Part shown: one piece after another, positions 53,225 to 62,417 of the stretch
Layout: each line of letters begins with the position of its first letter
Numbering within the stretch: position 1 is the first letter of the stretch
DNA from: Verrucomicrobiia bacterium
GTDB lineage: Bacteria; Verrucomicrobiota; Verrucomicrobiia; JADLBR01; JAIBCM01
Direction: 5' to 3'
Length of the DNA stretch: 64,000 nucleotides
Assembly: GCA_019694135.1 (NCBI GenBank)
Contig: JAIBCM010000002.1
Coordinates: 334,143-398,142, forward strand
The notes under the pieces: generated by a model
The model's input: only the letters and a program-made list of their open reading frames with translations
What the model was told of the DNA's origin: nothing
Databases searched by the model: none
Made by a program: the position numbers and the translations under genes

Positions 53225-55602
53225 GAAGTGAAAGAAGCGTTAAAAGTGTGAGTTTCGCCAAAAGGTTGATGTTGAAAAAAGGTGTCAGAAATTAAATTAT
53301 GTAATTCACTGGCTCGATGGAAAATGTTTTCCAATAAGGAATTTAATGTTTCCAACTGAATTAATTCGGTCAGTTGATTGGAGAGTTGAGTTACGATTTG
53401 TTCGCCAGGTTCGAAATTTTGAATTTGTCGCGTGAAAAAGTCGGTGAGTCGACGCAAGCAAAAATTTAAAGAGGCGGGCGATTTTTTTTCTGTTAGAAGC
53501 ATTTCTGCAACATAAAGGGGATGAGCGCGTTGTTGATATTTACGATGGTAAGCATCTTGTGTGCCCATCATGCGCAAGAATGCGTTGAGAAGGGGATTTT
53601 CAATGTCTTGATCTTCGTCCCAAGTTAAAGAGAGTTTGGCTTGGGATGCGTAAGTGGCTTGCAGACTCACTGTGGTCATGAGAATGCGTTCCAGATATAA
53701 GCCGGTATAGAAAAAACCGTTTCCTGTGTCTTGTAACATGGTGCGCATGACCATACCCCGGAATGAAGCCAGTTGATTTAAAGATGTTTCCAATCCGCGC
53801 CGAATTGCGATCATGGCAGAGGCGCCTAGGGTTATGCTTTGTTCCGCGTAGGAAGTGAGCGTTTGCTCTAATCGGTTGATGACAGACCATGCTTCGGGCG
53901 GGACGTAGTCTTGGAGTGCGTTAGCATTTTGTCTAGCTTGTCGCACGGAATTGAGTAAAGACGCGGCATTTTCTGAATCAAAAGTGATATGGAACGCTGT
54001 TTTGATATGATTTTCCTTAGAGAATTGTGGTAGGAAGGAATTATTGTAACCACTAGCGCGGCTTAATGCTTCCCAGAGCGGTTGCCAGAGAGGATTGTCG
54101 CCTAACGTTGATTCGAGTCGAACTTCATCTAAAATTGAAAACATGCGCGCGATGCATTCAGCGCGTTCTGTATAGCGACCTAACCAATAAAGTGATTCAG
54201 CTGGGCGACTGCCTAAATGATCTGTGATTGGGGCAAATGATCTGGATTGAACAGTGGCATGCGGAGTGGAATGAGGATTGGCGTCAACGATCCAGGTATC
54301 TTTAGCGACGTAAGGTGATTTTAAAAAGAGATGATCGTCTTTAACAAGTTTTGTTAGTCCGCCAGGTATGACTTCAATCCCGTTGCGATCGATTAAAATA
54401 AAACATCGCAAAATGAAGGGTTTGGCGTGGAGTGCGCCATATTTTGTCAAACAAGAAAGTGTTTCGTAGTTGAGTTTGGGGTGAGCTAAGAGGGAAGGGG
54501 AATTCTGTTTCAGTGCTTTATTAGGATTTTTAATTGCGCGCAGTGTCAGGCCATTTTGAAAGAAATCAAAATTCTCTGGATTTTCTTGGATCTTCTTTTT
54601 TTGATTAGGATCAGCAAGAAGGAAAGTAGGAAGCGTGTTTAAAATAGGGGTTTCTTGCAAATAAAAATGAGTCATTTCTGAAAACCAAGGGAATAAGGCT
54701 CGATTTTCCGCCACGCGATTGCCCAGAGGATTTACCAATTGTGTCATACCGCTTCGCCAGCTTTGAAAAAGACCAGGAATGCCATCCGGTTTGCCGCTTG
54801 TCACGGGATCTAAATGGGAATGGGCACTGAATTGAAGTAAGGTGTGAATGGGTTGCAGACCTGCAATGGTTTTATAATGGAGCACATTATCGCGCACGAT
54901 TAGATCTTGGCACTTCGCAAGAATAATTCCCATTTTGCGAGCCAGAAAACCGTGTTCAAACTCATCGTGACGGGTAGCGGCTTCGCTTAATAAGGCAATT
55001 CGCTTCGTAGAAGTTGAAGCAGGCGATGTGCTTTGCAAATTTTCTAAAAGTTGTGCGGGAAATTGAGAAATGGAAAAAACGTGCACTTTTTCTCGCAATT
55101 CAGGAAAGATCTGGCTTTGAATGCGTCGATTTTGCAAGGCATAAGCGATTCCAGAAGGTGCGTCCAACTGAAGATTGGCAATATGCCAAGTGTGATTGTT
55201 TTCTTTTACTAAATCTACAACAATAAAACGCAGGCGGAGTTGGTCGGGCAGATTGAGAATGCGATAATCTCGTTGATAATCTGGATGGTTCAAAACGAGT
55301 TCGAAAGGGAAATTGGGTTGTTTCAGAATTTTTCCTTCTGAATAAATATCTTGTAAGAAACTTTGAAAAGTCTGAGCCACTTGAGTTAAACCCTTTTCCA
55401 AATGTCGCCATTCTTTTTCTTCTATTTGATGAGGCAAAAGGTCTAAGGATAATTGCGCTTCCTGATTTTTCGGATAAGCCAACGTGGGCGACACTAACAT
55501 GCCTAAGGCTCGAGCCACATTTTGAGCATTTTCTTGGCGAGCAACCAGATGAGGAGCGGCGAATCGTTTGACGATGGTTTGATTGGATAAAAGAGCGGTC
55601 AT
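53221..55602 (-). CDS. Fused circularly permuted ATP-grasp / alpha-E protein with degenerate ATP-grasp
   Basis: 793 residues. The first 470 align with the 503-residue ATP-grasp gene of this cluster, and the last 310 with its alpha-E gene ('RPAESLYWLGRYTERAECIARMFSILD'). In the ATP-grasp part the key positions are changed. Glu187-Asp-Asn of the intact copy ('[11 protein letters not shown]') are Asn-Leu-Gln here ('IANLQLDAPSG'), and the Lys of '[12 protein letters not shown]' is lost ('TLRAIKNPNKAL'). The fold appears kept ('HGFLARKMGIIL', 'IEVIPGGLTKL') but ATP-dependent ligation is unlikely. It may be a structural partner of the intact pair. Coupled by 4-base overlaps on both sides. Confidence 0.9.
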   Translation of the reverse strand: MTALLSNQTIVKRFAAPHLVARQENAQNVARALGMLVSPTLAYPKNQEAQLSLDLLPHQIEEKEWRHLEKGLTQVAQTFQSFLQDIYSEGKILKQPNFPFELVLNHPDYQRDYRILNLPDQLRLRFIVVDLVKENNHTWHIANLQLDAPSGIAYALQNRRIQSQIFPELREKVHVFSISQFPAQLLENLQSTSPASTSTKRIALLSEAATRHDEFEHGFLARKMGIILAKCQDLIVRDNVLHYKTIAGLQPIHTLLQFSAHSHLDPVTSGKPDGIPGLFQSWRSGMTQLVNPLGNRVAENRALFPWFSEMTHFYLQETPILNTLPTFLLADPNQKKKIQENPENFDFFQNGLTLRAIKNPNKALKQNSPSLLAHPKLNYETLSCLTKYGALHAKPFILRCFILIDRNGIEVIPGGLTKLVKDDHLFLKSPYVAKDTWIVDANPHSTPHATVQSRSFAPITDHLGSRPAESLYWLGRYTERAECIARMFSILDEVRLESTLGDNPLWQPLWEALSRASGYNNSFLPQFSKENHIKTAFHITFDSENAASLLNSVRQARQNANALQDYVPPEAWSVINRLEQTLTSYAEQSITLGASAMIAIRRGLETSLNQLASFRGMVMRTMLQDTGNGFFYTGLYLERILMTTVSLQATYASQAKLSLTWDEDQDIENPLLNAFLRMMGTQDAYHRKYQQRAHPLYVAEMLLTEKKSPASLNFCLRRLTDFFTRQIQNFEPGEQIVTQLSNQLTELIQLETLNSLLENIFHRASELHNLISDTFFQHQPFGETHTFNASFTS

Positions 55603-56564
55603 TGTTCAAGTTGCGGAATGGCCTGGTTTAGATGATAGCAAAGGTAAGTTTTGAATATGGCTTCATCCAAAGTATTTAAATTGAGTTGAATGCGGTCGAC
55701 GATTTGGTGTAAGACATTGGCTTTAGAAAAGTTTTTGGGTGTTTTGGCGAGAGTATTCCACAATATTTTCCAAGCTTTATAAGGAGGTAAAAGGTGGTAT
55801 AAAGTTTGATGAGATTGCGCAATTTGATTTAAGAAGAATTCAATTTGTTTTGCGCAATAGGTTATGGAGCGTGGAAAAAAGGGATCGTGAAAAAGAAATT
55901 CAATGACTTTTTCGGGTTGGGGCGTAACTCGGTAGCGTTTTTGATAAGCTTGTTTTGCACTGCAACTCTGTAAGATAGCAACCCAAGAAAATAGGGGGTC
56001 TAAGGATTGCAGCAAAGGATTGTCTAAAAAACGGGAAGTTTTTTCGGCACGCTCTAAATATTTGCCAATTTGTATGAAATGCCAACCTTCGTGATGCGCC
56101 ATAGTGGCGTCTGTGATACCTTGAAAAAGATGGGAGTCTTGTTTGATACGATTAAAAAATTCGTAGGGATTTTTTGAAAGAAGTTGATGAGCTTGACGGC
56201 TGATGCTCCAAAGAAAAGTTCGATTAATTTGCTCCCACATTTCATTTGAGATTTCTTCACGAATGGCTCGAGCATTTTCTCGGGCAGATTTCAGTTGATT
56301 AAAAAGTGAATAAGGATTGGTTGCTTCTGTGACTAAAAATTCAGTTACTGTTCTAGAATCGTAAGCACGGTGATGTTTGCAAAATTCATTTTTTAAATCC
56401 AAACAAACCAAAAGTGGCTGCCAATTTTTTCGAAGTTGTTGAGCTTCACGTTGCGGTAAATCTAATAGGATTTGAAGGCTGACATCAATGAGACGTGCCA
56501 CATTCTCTGCGCGCTCTATATAACGCGCCATCCAGTAAAGATTGTCTGCGACACGGCTTAGCAT
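55599..56564 (-). CDS. Alpha-E domain protein (DUF403)
   Basis: 321 residues, all-helical. The N-terminus 'LSRVADNLYWMARYIERAENVARLIDVS' is the alpha-E signature, with repeated Glu-rich helices; 'DATMAHHEGWHFIQIGKYLERAEKTSRFLD' is the second conserved block. Alpha-E proteins always accompany circularly permuted ATP-grasp proteins and are thought to form a complex with them. It starts one base after the ATP-grasp stop and overlaps the fused gene start by 4 bases. Confidence 0.93.
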   Translation of the reverse strand: MLSRVADNLYWMARYIERAENVARLIDVSLQILLDLPQREAQQLRKNWQPLLVCLDLKNEFCKHHRAYDSRTVTEFLVTEATNPYSLFNQLKSARENARAIREEISNEMWEQINRTFLWSISRQAHQLLSKNPYEFFNRIKQDSHLFQGITDATMAHHEGWHFIQIGKYLERAEKTSRFLDNPLLQSLDPLFSWVAILQSCSAKQAYQKRYRVTPQPEKVIEFLFHDPFFPRSITYCAKQIEFFLNQIAQSHQTLYHLLPPYKAWKILWNTLAKTPKNFSKANVLHQIVDRIQLNLNTLDEAIFKTYLCYHLNQAIPQLEQ

Positions 56565-56565
56565 A

Positions 56566-58077
56566 TTATCTTTCTTTTTTTTCTGATTTTAAAACCCACG
56601 TGTCTTTACTGCCACCGCCTTGGGAGGAATTAACCACAAGCGATCCTTTTTTTAATGCTACTCGTGTGAGTCCACCTGGGATGATGCTAATTTTTTCTCC
56701 ATTTAAAACGTAGGGGCGAAGATCGATGTGGCGGCCCTCCCATTTGCTATTGCAATAACAAGGGTGTCGCGAAAGGGCAATGGTCGGTTGGGCAATATAA
56801 TTGCGAGGATTGGCTTGAATAAGTTCGCGAAATTTTTGGATTTCACGTCGGCTGGCGTGAGGGCCAATTAACATGCCATAACCACCCGATTCATTAGCGG
56901 CTTTCACCACGAGAGAGGGTAAATTTTCGAGAATAAATTTTTTATCTTCCGGTCGATAGGCTAAATAGGTTGGAACATTGGGTAAAATAGGCTCTTCTTT
57001 TAAATAGTAACGAATCATGTCCGGTACAAAAGCGTAAATCATTTTATCATCAACTACACCCGTGCCAATGGCGTTAATTAAATTAACATTACCGCGGCGA
57101 TAAGCTTCAAATAGTCCAGGTACACCGAGCGCAGAGTCTTTACGAAAAACAAGCGGATCTAAGAAATCATCATCTACGCGACGATAGATAACATGAACAG
57201 GTTGCAAACCTTGCGTGGTGCGCGCATAAACTTTATTCCGAATCACGTCTAGATCGCGTCCTTCGACAATGGGAATGCCCATTTGTCGGGCAAGAAAAGA
57301 GTGTTCAAAATAAGCGCTGTTATAGATGCCTGGCGTTAATAGCACGATGGTGGGATCAGTGCAGGGAGCGACATAATGCAGTAAACGTAAAAGTTCTTGT
57401 GGATAATGCTCCACCGGTCGCACTTGATGTGTTTCAAAAAGTGTGGGGAAAATGCGTTTTAATGTCTGCCTATTTTCTAGTAGGTAAGAAACTCCGCTTG
57501 GTGTGCGAGCATTATCTTCCAAGACTAGATAATTGCCTTGCGCATCGCGAATGAGGTCGGTGCCACAGATATGAAGATAAATATTCTTAGGCACGCGAAA
57601 ACCGATGAGGGCTTTTCGAAAATGGGCGGCGCTTTCGACATAAGTTCTTGGAATGATGTTATCTTTAAGAATGGTTTGTTTATGATAAATATCGTTTAGA
57701 AAAAGATTCAGCGCGGTGACACGCTGCATTAATCCTTTTTCAATATGAGTCCATTCTTTAGCGGGAATCATCCGGGGAAATAAATCAAAAGGCATGATCC
57801 GTTCCGTGCCTTGATTATCGTGGTAAACGGTGAAAGTAATGCCTTGATTCAGGAAGGCCAGATCAGCATTTTGTCGAAGCTCTTGAAAAGTAGTTGGAGT
57901 CAATTTTTCGAGGTGACGACATAGCTTGCGGTAATGACCTCGAAACTGGTTAGGTTTTTCCATGACTTCATCGAAAAAACCTTCCAAAGTATAACGATCA
58001 AAAGATAGCGGACGTGGTTCGCGCCAACGGGTTAAAGGTTTTAATTTTTTTTTAACAAATGCTTTCGCGGCTTTCAT
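56566..58077 (-). CDS. Circularly permuted type 2 ATP-grasp protein (intact copy)
   Basis: 503 residues. Predicted ATP-dependent carboxylate-amine/peptide ligase. Visible motifs are '[23 protein letters not shown]' split around Glu187, '[18 protein letters not shown]', '[11 protein letters not shown]', '[14 protein letters not shown]' with the ATP-binding Lys near 392 and a Gly-Gly loop, and '[20 protein letters not shown]'. These acidic and basic residues are those expected for a working ATP-grasp. Substrates are unknown; family work predicts peptide or small-amide synthesis. It overlaps pfkA by 4 bases. Confidence 0.94.
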   Translation of the reverse strand: MKAAKAFVKKKLKPLTRWREPRPLSFDRYTLEGFFDEVMEKPNQFRGHYRKLCRHLEKLTPTTFQELRQNADLAFLNQGITFTVYHDNQGTERIMPFDLFPRMIPAKEWTHIEKGLMQRVTALNLFLNDIYHKQTILKDNIIPRTYVESAAHFRKALIGFRVPKNIYLHICGTDLIRDAQGNYLVLEDNARTPSGVSYLLENRQTLKRIFPTLFETHQVRPVEHYPQELLRLLHYVAPCTDPTIVLLTPGIYNSAYFEHSFLARQMGIPIVEGRDLDVIRNKVYARTTQGLQPVHVIYRRVDDDFLDPLVFRKDSALGVPGLFEAYRRGNVNLINAIGTGVVDDKMIYAFVPDMIRYYLKEEPILPNVPTYLAYRPEDKKFILENLPSLVVKAANESGGYGMLIGPHASRREIQKFRELIQANPRNYIAQPTIALSRHPCYCNSKWEGRHIDLRPYVLNGEKISIIPGGLTRVALKKGSLVVNSSQGGGSKDTWVLKSEKKER

Positions 58078-59192
58078 TGCCCAATCATTTCCGGTAAGAC
58101 ATCTTCATCACCAAAGGAAATTCCCATGAGCTTAGCGCCTTGCACGACTTGACCATCCGGTGGCACGAGTTTGGGTTGGTTAATGGCTTCTGCGATGCTC
58201 ACACTTCCAATTTGATAGCCTTGATAGCTTACCATATGGCCATATTTTTCTTGATAAATGAGTTCAACAGCAGCCACTCCAAAACGGGTGCCTAAAATAC
58301 GATCTAAAGCAGTTGGATTTCCTCCACGCTGAAGGTGAGCGAGCACGACAGCACGCGTTTCCCAATGCACTCGTTTTGAGATTTCCTCGGCGACGAGCAG
58401 TGAAATGCCGCCCAAACGTTTTTCACCTGCCTGCGGCAAATCTTTTAATGTAACATAGCTTTGTCCCTCAGGTGTCGCGCCTTCTGCGACGACAATCATC
58501 GTTGAACGATAGCCTGCGCTCATGCGTCGTTGCACGGCACGAGCCACATAGTCGTAATGAAAAGGAATCTCAGGAATTAAAATGATGTCGGCTCCTCCCG
58601 CCAATCCCCCATGCAACGCGATCCAACCAGCATAGCGTCCCATCGTTTCTACTACCATCACACGACGATGACTTCGAGCGGTGGTGTGCAAGCGATCCAA
58701 CGAATCGGCGACGCATGCACAGGCGGAATCAAAACCAAACGAAGTCGCTGTGGCGGAAATATCGTTATCAATTGTTTTGGGCACACCTACTACGGGTATG
58801 CCGGCTTCAAAAAGTTGTTGCGCTGTAGCAAGTGAGCCATCGCCGCCGATACAAATCAAAGCATCGATTTGAAGTTGATGCAGGTTGCGTTTGGCTGTGG
58901 CAAGAATTTCATCGGGAATTTTTGCTTTTTCACCGTGGCCAACTTTAGAAGCAAATCGACCGCGATTGGTTGTGCCAAGAATCGTGCCACCCAGCTGCAT
59001 GATTCCAGAAGTTTTGCGACGATCTAAGATAGTGTAGCCATCCGGTTCAAGCAAACCTTCGTAGCCGTCATGAAAACCATAAATTTCCCAACCTAATTCT
59101 GTGCTAACTCTAACTGCGGCGCGAATCACCGCATTGAGACCTGGGCAATCTCCGCCACCTGTTAAAATTCCGATTCTTTTTGGAGCAGTCAT
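58074..59192 (-). CDS. pfkA: 6-phosphofructokinase, group III ATP-type
   Basis: 372 residues. '[18 protein letters not shown]' is the N-terminal loop. '[12 protein letters not shown]' has Gly rather than the Asp of pyrophosphate-dependent enzymes, so ATP is the likely donor. '[21 protein letters not shown]' carries the Lys of the group III class (bacterial ATP-PFKs like that of E. coli have 'PGTIDND'). Active-site '[13 protein letters not shown]' and '[15 protein letters not shown]' are present. It phosphorylates fructose 6-phosphate in glycolysis. Its stop overlaps the ATP-grasp start by 4 bases, an unusual coupling to a peptide-ligase cassette. Confidence 0.95.
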   Translation of the reverse strand: MTAPKRIGILTGGGDCPGLNAVIRAAVRVSTELGWEIYGFHDGYEGLLEPDGYTILDRRKTSGIMQLGGTILGTTNRGRFASKVGHGEKAKIPDEILATAKRNLHQLQIDALICIGGDGSLATAQQLFEAGIPVVGVPKTIDNDISATATSFGFDSACACVADSLDRLHTTARSHRRVMVVETMGRYAGWIALHGGLAGGADIILIPEIPFHYDYVARAVQRRMSAGYRSTMIVVAEGATPEGQSYVTLKDLPQAGEKRLGGISLLVAEEISKRVHWETRAVVLAHLQRGGNPTALDRILGTRFGVAAVELIYQEKYGHMVSYQGYQIGSVSIAEAINQPKLVPPDGQVVQGAKLMGISFGDEDVLPEMIGQ

Positions 59193-59248
59193 AAAACAAC
59201 AGGCAATATCGCGTTCTGAATGGGAGTTGCAACAACTTTTTCAGTTTT

Positions 59249-59551
59249 TCAATTTTTTAATAATGGTTTCGCTACAACTTCCAGTTTATGAGCAAGTTGA
59301 AAATCCAATACAGTCACACCCTTGGCGCTATGCGTCCTGAGAAAAAGAGTGACTTGGTTGTAAACGTTCTTCCATTCTGCATGGTGATTCATTTGTTCCA
59401 TGATCAAAGCGGCTTGTGACATAAAACCCCATGCGACATTAAAATTTTTGAAACGCAATTCGCGGTATAACTTTCCTTGTTTTAATTTCCAATTCGGAAG
59501 CTTGTGCAGTTCCGCGCGAATCTTTTGGGTAGAAAGTTTTACTGCAACCAT
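59249..59551 (-). CDS. phhB: Pterin-4a-carbinolamine dehydratase
   Basis: 100 residues. Dehydrates 4a-hydroxytetrahydrobiopterin and related pterins. 'LPNWKLKQGKLYRELRFKNF' and the active-site 'MEQMNHHAEWKNVYNQVTLFL' (His-His-Ala-Glu-Trp) and 'GVTVLDFQLAHKLE' match the family. No phenylalanine hydroxylase is in the window, so it may serve molybdopterin-like or another pterin pathway. It starts one base after the DUF1232 gene stop. Confidence 0.92.
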   Translation of the reverse strand: MVAVKLSTQKIRAELHKLPNWKLKQGKLYRELRFKNFNVAWGFMSQAALIMEQMNHHAEWKNVYNQVTLFLRTHSAKGVTVLDFQLAHKLEVVAKPLLKN

Positions 59552-59552
59552 C

Positions 59553-59960
59553 TTAAGCTTGTGTCGTGATGGTTTCCCAATTTAATCCGCGCGAGTTGGC
59601 ATAATGTTGAAAATCTGGACTGTATTGGGTAAGTACGTAACGCACAACAGCCGAATCATCTAGGTGTCCAAATTTTTCTAAACTATCGGGAATAATATCC
59701 ACAGCTTGATGCGCATAAGTTAAAGCAAACGCGGCGGCTGCCATCGCGTAATAAGGTAAATGAGGGTAAGAATTATCCGAAGCATCTTCTACGGCATCTG
59801 CCAAAAACTCTAATTGATCCACCAGATGAGGAAAAGAAGGTTCGTCGATTTGGGTAAACTCGGCTTTCAACAGGCCAATCTGTTGCAATAAATTTTTCAT
59901 TCTTTGGGGTGTGATGTGCCGACTTCCATTTTCCACAAATTCTGCGATTTCTGATTTCAT
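59553..59960 (-). CDS. DUF1232 (YkvA-like) protein
   Basis: 135 residues. The C-terminal half has 'YAMAAAAFALTYAHQAVDIIPDSLEKFGHLDD' divided by a turn: 'VDIIPDSL' then 'GHLDDSAVVRYVL' is the DUF1232 signature, usually a single-pass or membrane-associated protein of unknown function. Starts the probable seven-gene unit running to the transglutaminase gene. Confidence 0.85.
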   Translation of the reverse strand: MKSEIAEFVENGSRHITPQRMKNLLQQIGLLKAEFTQIDEPSFPHLVDQLEFLADAVEDASDNSYPHLPYYAMAAAAFALTYAHQAVDIIPDSLEKFGHLDDSAVVRYVLTQYSPDFQHYANSRGLNWETITTQA

Positions 59961-60029
59961 AGGGTTAGTTTATACAGGCTGTTAAGTAAATAGCAAGAGA
60001 GGGAGAAAAAGTTAGTTCCCGAAATGAAA

Positions 60030-60677
60030 TTAATGTTTCAGTGCAAAAAATAGGCGGTAAGCAAGTGCTGCAACGAAAGCGCCTGCTATGGGTCCTACCC
60101 AATAAACCCAATGGTTTGTCCAAAAATGAGCTGCAACAGCTGGAGCGAAAACGCGAGCGGGATTCATTGCGGCGCCTGTTAAAGGGCCTCCAAAAAGAAT
60201 ATCGACGCTGACGGTTAGACCAATCATTAAACCCCCTAGTTTAGGGGCGCGCTCATCCAAACCAGTTCCAAAAATTACTAGCATCAAAAAGAAAGTTAAT
60301 ACCCCTTCAATCAAGACAGCTTGAGAAAGGGTTAATCCCTCAACAACTTGGGGTGTGGTATCAATAATTCCCTGGCTTTCAAAAATGGGTAGACAAAGAT
60401 AAGTAGCCGCCAAAGCGCCTGCAAGTTGAGCTATAATGTAAAGTAAAGTAGTGAGAGGTGGTAATTTTCCTCCCAAACAACTTCCTAAAGTCACTGCAGG
60501 ATTAAAATAGCCTCCGGAAATATAGCCAAACGACGAAGCCATCACCGCAATAATCAAACCATGAGCAAGAGCTACTGTTAAAATTTCTTCTCCGGTTGAA
60601 TAAGTTGCTCCAATCCCAATAAAAAGAAGCGCAAAGGTTCCAATAAATTCAGCCAAACTATTTTGCAATGTTTTCAT
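60030..60677 (-). CDS. Aquaporin (MIP family)
   Basis: 215 residues, six membrane helices. The two NPA boxes are in 'GGYFNPAVTLGSCLG' and 'GAAMNPARVFAPAVAA'. 'LAEFIGTFALLFIGIGA' begins helix 1. It is a water or small-solute channel. The aromatic/Arg selectivity filter cannot be assigned surely, so water versus glycerol is open. An inverted repeat lies 104 bases upstream. Confidence 0.94.
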   Translation of the reverse strand: MKTLQNSLAEFIGTFALLFIGIGATYSTGEEILTVALAHGLIIAVMASSFGYISGGYFNPAVTLGSCLGGKLPPLTTLLYIIAQLAGALAATYLCLPIFESQGIIDTTPQVVEGLTLSQAVLIEGVLTFFLMLVIFGTGLDERAPKLGGLMIGLTVSVDILFGGPLTGAAMNPARVFAPAVAAHFWTNHWVYWVGPIAGAFVAALAYRLFFALKH

Positions 60678-60780
60678 GAAGTCATGACAGTGACGCGCTA
60701 ATTTTTAGTGTCAAGCTCTTGCTTGTGAGTTTATGTATCGTGAAATCGTTAAGGTTTTTCCTTTCGAAATAAGTTAAAAA

Positions 60781-60799
60781 AACAAGAAGTGATCTTGTT
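60781..60799 (-). promoter_or_regulatory. Stem-loop in the divergent aquaporin/larE gap
   Basis: Arms AACAAGA (60781-60787) and TCTTGTT (60793-60799) around AGTGA. Read on the minus strand it is followed by seven T residues, which would make it an intrinsic terminator shape, but no minus-strand gene lies to its right to end. It could shield aquaporin from antisense transcription out of larE or act in the 5' region. Confidence 0.35.
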
Positions 60800-60831
60800 A
60801 AGCCTCAAAGCTTAGGTAAAATAAATAGACA

Positions 60832-61641
60832 GTGTTAGAAATTAAGTTACAAAAATTGGATGAGATTTTGCGCGATTGCGAGCGTTTGATCGTGGCCTAT
60901 TCCGGTGGGGTGGATAGCGCATTTTTGTTTTATCGGGCATATCAAGTGCTTGGGAAAAATTGTTTGGGCGTGATTGCGGACTCGCCAAGTTTGCCGCGTC
61001 ATGAATTGGAGCAAGCGCTGGCTTTTGCAAAAAAAAATCAACTCCCGGTTGAAGTGGTTGCTACGGATGAATTTCAAAATCCGAATTATTTAGCGAATCC
61101 GATTAATCGTTGTTATTTTTGTAAATCGGCGCTTTTTGAGAAATTGACGCAATGGGTTAAAGAAAAAAAAGAAAAAAAGTTCAACGCGATTGCTTATGGG
61201 GAAAATGTTGATGATCTTTCCGATTTTCGACCCGGTCGCCAAGCGGCTGAGGAATTTTCTGTGTTAGCGCCTTTGTGTGAAGCAGGCTTAACCAAACAGG
61301 AAATTCGTTTAGCTGCGCAACAAGCAGGTCTTCATGTTTTTGATAAACCGGCTTCGCCTTGTCTTTCTTCTCGCATTCCGCATGGAACGCCTGTGACCGT
61401 GGAAACTTTAGCGAAAGTCGAGGCGGGTGAAAAAATTTTGCGCGAATTAGGTTTTCATATTTTTCGTCTGCGGCATTATGGTGAAGAAGCAAAAATTGAG
61501 TTGGATGAAAAAGAATTTATTTATTTTGATGCGCCTGGCATGAAAGAAAAAATTGAAAAAGGTCTCCAGCAAGTCGGCTACAAAAAAGTGAGTCGAGTTG
61601 AAACGCCGTATGGCTTCGCTAAGAAAGCAAATGTTTCATGA
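60832..61641 (+). CDS. larE: LarE-family ATP-dependent sulfur transferase
   Basis: 269 residues from GTG 60832. PP-loop '[16 protein letters not shown]' binds ATP. '[16 protein letters not shown]' and '[19 protein letters not shown]' are LarE signatures, the second holding the sacrificial Cys. LarE donates sulfur from its own Cys to the nickel-pincer nucleotide of lactate racemase. larB, larC and larA are absent from the window. It overlaps thiG by 4 bases, so it is expressed with thiazole synthesis. A sulfur role in that pathway is possible but unproven. Confidence 0.92.
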   Translation: MLEIKLQKLDEILRDCERLIVAYSGGVDSAFLFYRAYQVLGKNCLGVIADSPSLPRHELEQALAFAKKNQLPVEVVATDEFQNPNYLANPINRCYFCKSALFEKLTQWVKEKKEKKFNAIAYGENVDDLSDFRPGRQAAEEFSVLAPLCEAGLTKQEIRLAAQQAGLHVFDKPASPCLSSRIPHGTPVTVETLAKVEAGEKILRELGFHIFRLRHYGEEAKIELDEKEFIYFDAPGMKEKIEKGLQQVGYKKVSRVETPYGFAKKANVS

Positions 61642-62411
61642 GTCAATCTTTAGTCATCGCAGGAAAACGGTTTGATTCTCGTTTGCTAGTCGGCACGGGA
61701 AAATTTGGATCATTGCCTTTGATGAAAGAAACGTTAGAAGCCAGTGGCACACAGTTGGTGACTGTCGCCTTGCGTCGCGCCGATTTGAATGGCAAGAAAG
61801 AGACAAACATTTTGGATTATCTCGATGCATCGCGTTATTTAATCATGCCAAACACGAGTGGCGCTCGAACGGCGGAAGAAGCCGTGCGTTTGGCGCGTTT
61901 GGCAGCAACGATGGGGCTGGAAAAATGGGTGAAACTCGAAATTCATCCTGATCCGCGCTATTTATTGCCTGATCCCGTGGAAACGTTAAAGGCAGCAGAA
62001 ATATTGGTTAAAGAAAACTTTACTGTGCTCCCTTATATTAATGCTGATCCAGTTTTGGCGAAACGTTTGCAGGATGTGGGATGTGCGACGGTTATGCCTT
62101 TGGGATCGCCGATTGGTTCGAATCGTGGTTTGGAAACGCGTGCGCAACTTGCGATCATTATTGAGCAGGCTACGGTGCCAGTAGTCATTGATGCAGGGTT
62201 GGGCGTTCCTTCGCATGCTGCAGAAGCGATGGAAATGGGAGCGGATGCCGTTTTAATTAATACTGCTTTGGCTGTGGCTTCTGATCCAGTGCGGATGTCT
62301 CATGCTTTTCGCAAGGCTGTCGAAGCAGGTCGTGAAGCCTATGAAATGGGTTTGCCTTCACAGCACACGCGAGCCATTGCTACGAGTCCTTTAACTGGTT
62401 TTTTGGAGTAA
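61638..62411 (+). CDS. thiG: Thiazole synthase
   Basis: 257 residues. Forms the thiazole phosphate of thiamine from deoxyxylulose 5-phosphate, dehydroglycine and ThiS thiocarboxylate. '[19 protein letters not shown]', the Schiff-base Lys in '[16 protein letters not shown]', and '[25 protein letters not shown]' split around Gly-Leu-Gly are family motifs. Length is normal. thiS, normally upstream, is not here; larE occupies that position. thiH follows 6 bases later. Confidence 0.96.
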   Translation: MSQSLVIAGKRFDSRLLVGTGKFGSLPLMKETLEASGTQLVTVALRRADLNGKKETNILDYLDASRYLIMPNTSGARTAEEAVRLARLAATMGLEKWVKLEIHPDPRYLLPDPVETLKAAEILVKENFTVLPYINADPVLAKRLQDVGCATVMPLGSPIGSNRGLETRAQLAIIIEQATVPVVIDAGLGVPSHAAEAMEMGADAVLINTALAVASDPVRMSHAFRKAVEAGREAYEMGLPSQHTRAIATSPLTGFLE

Positions 62412-62417
62412 AAGAGC

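Noticed and set aside
60680-60831. TPP riboswitch before larE-thiGH
   Set aside because: The conserved CTGAGA and ACCTGA core elements are absent from the gap.
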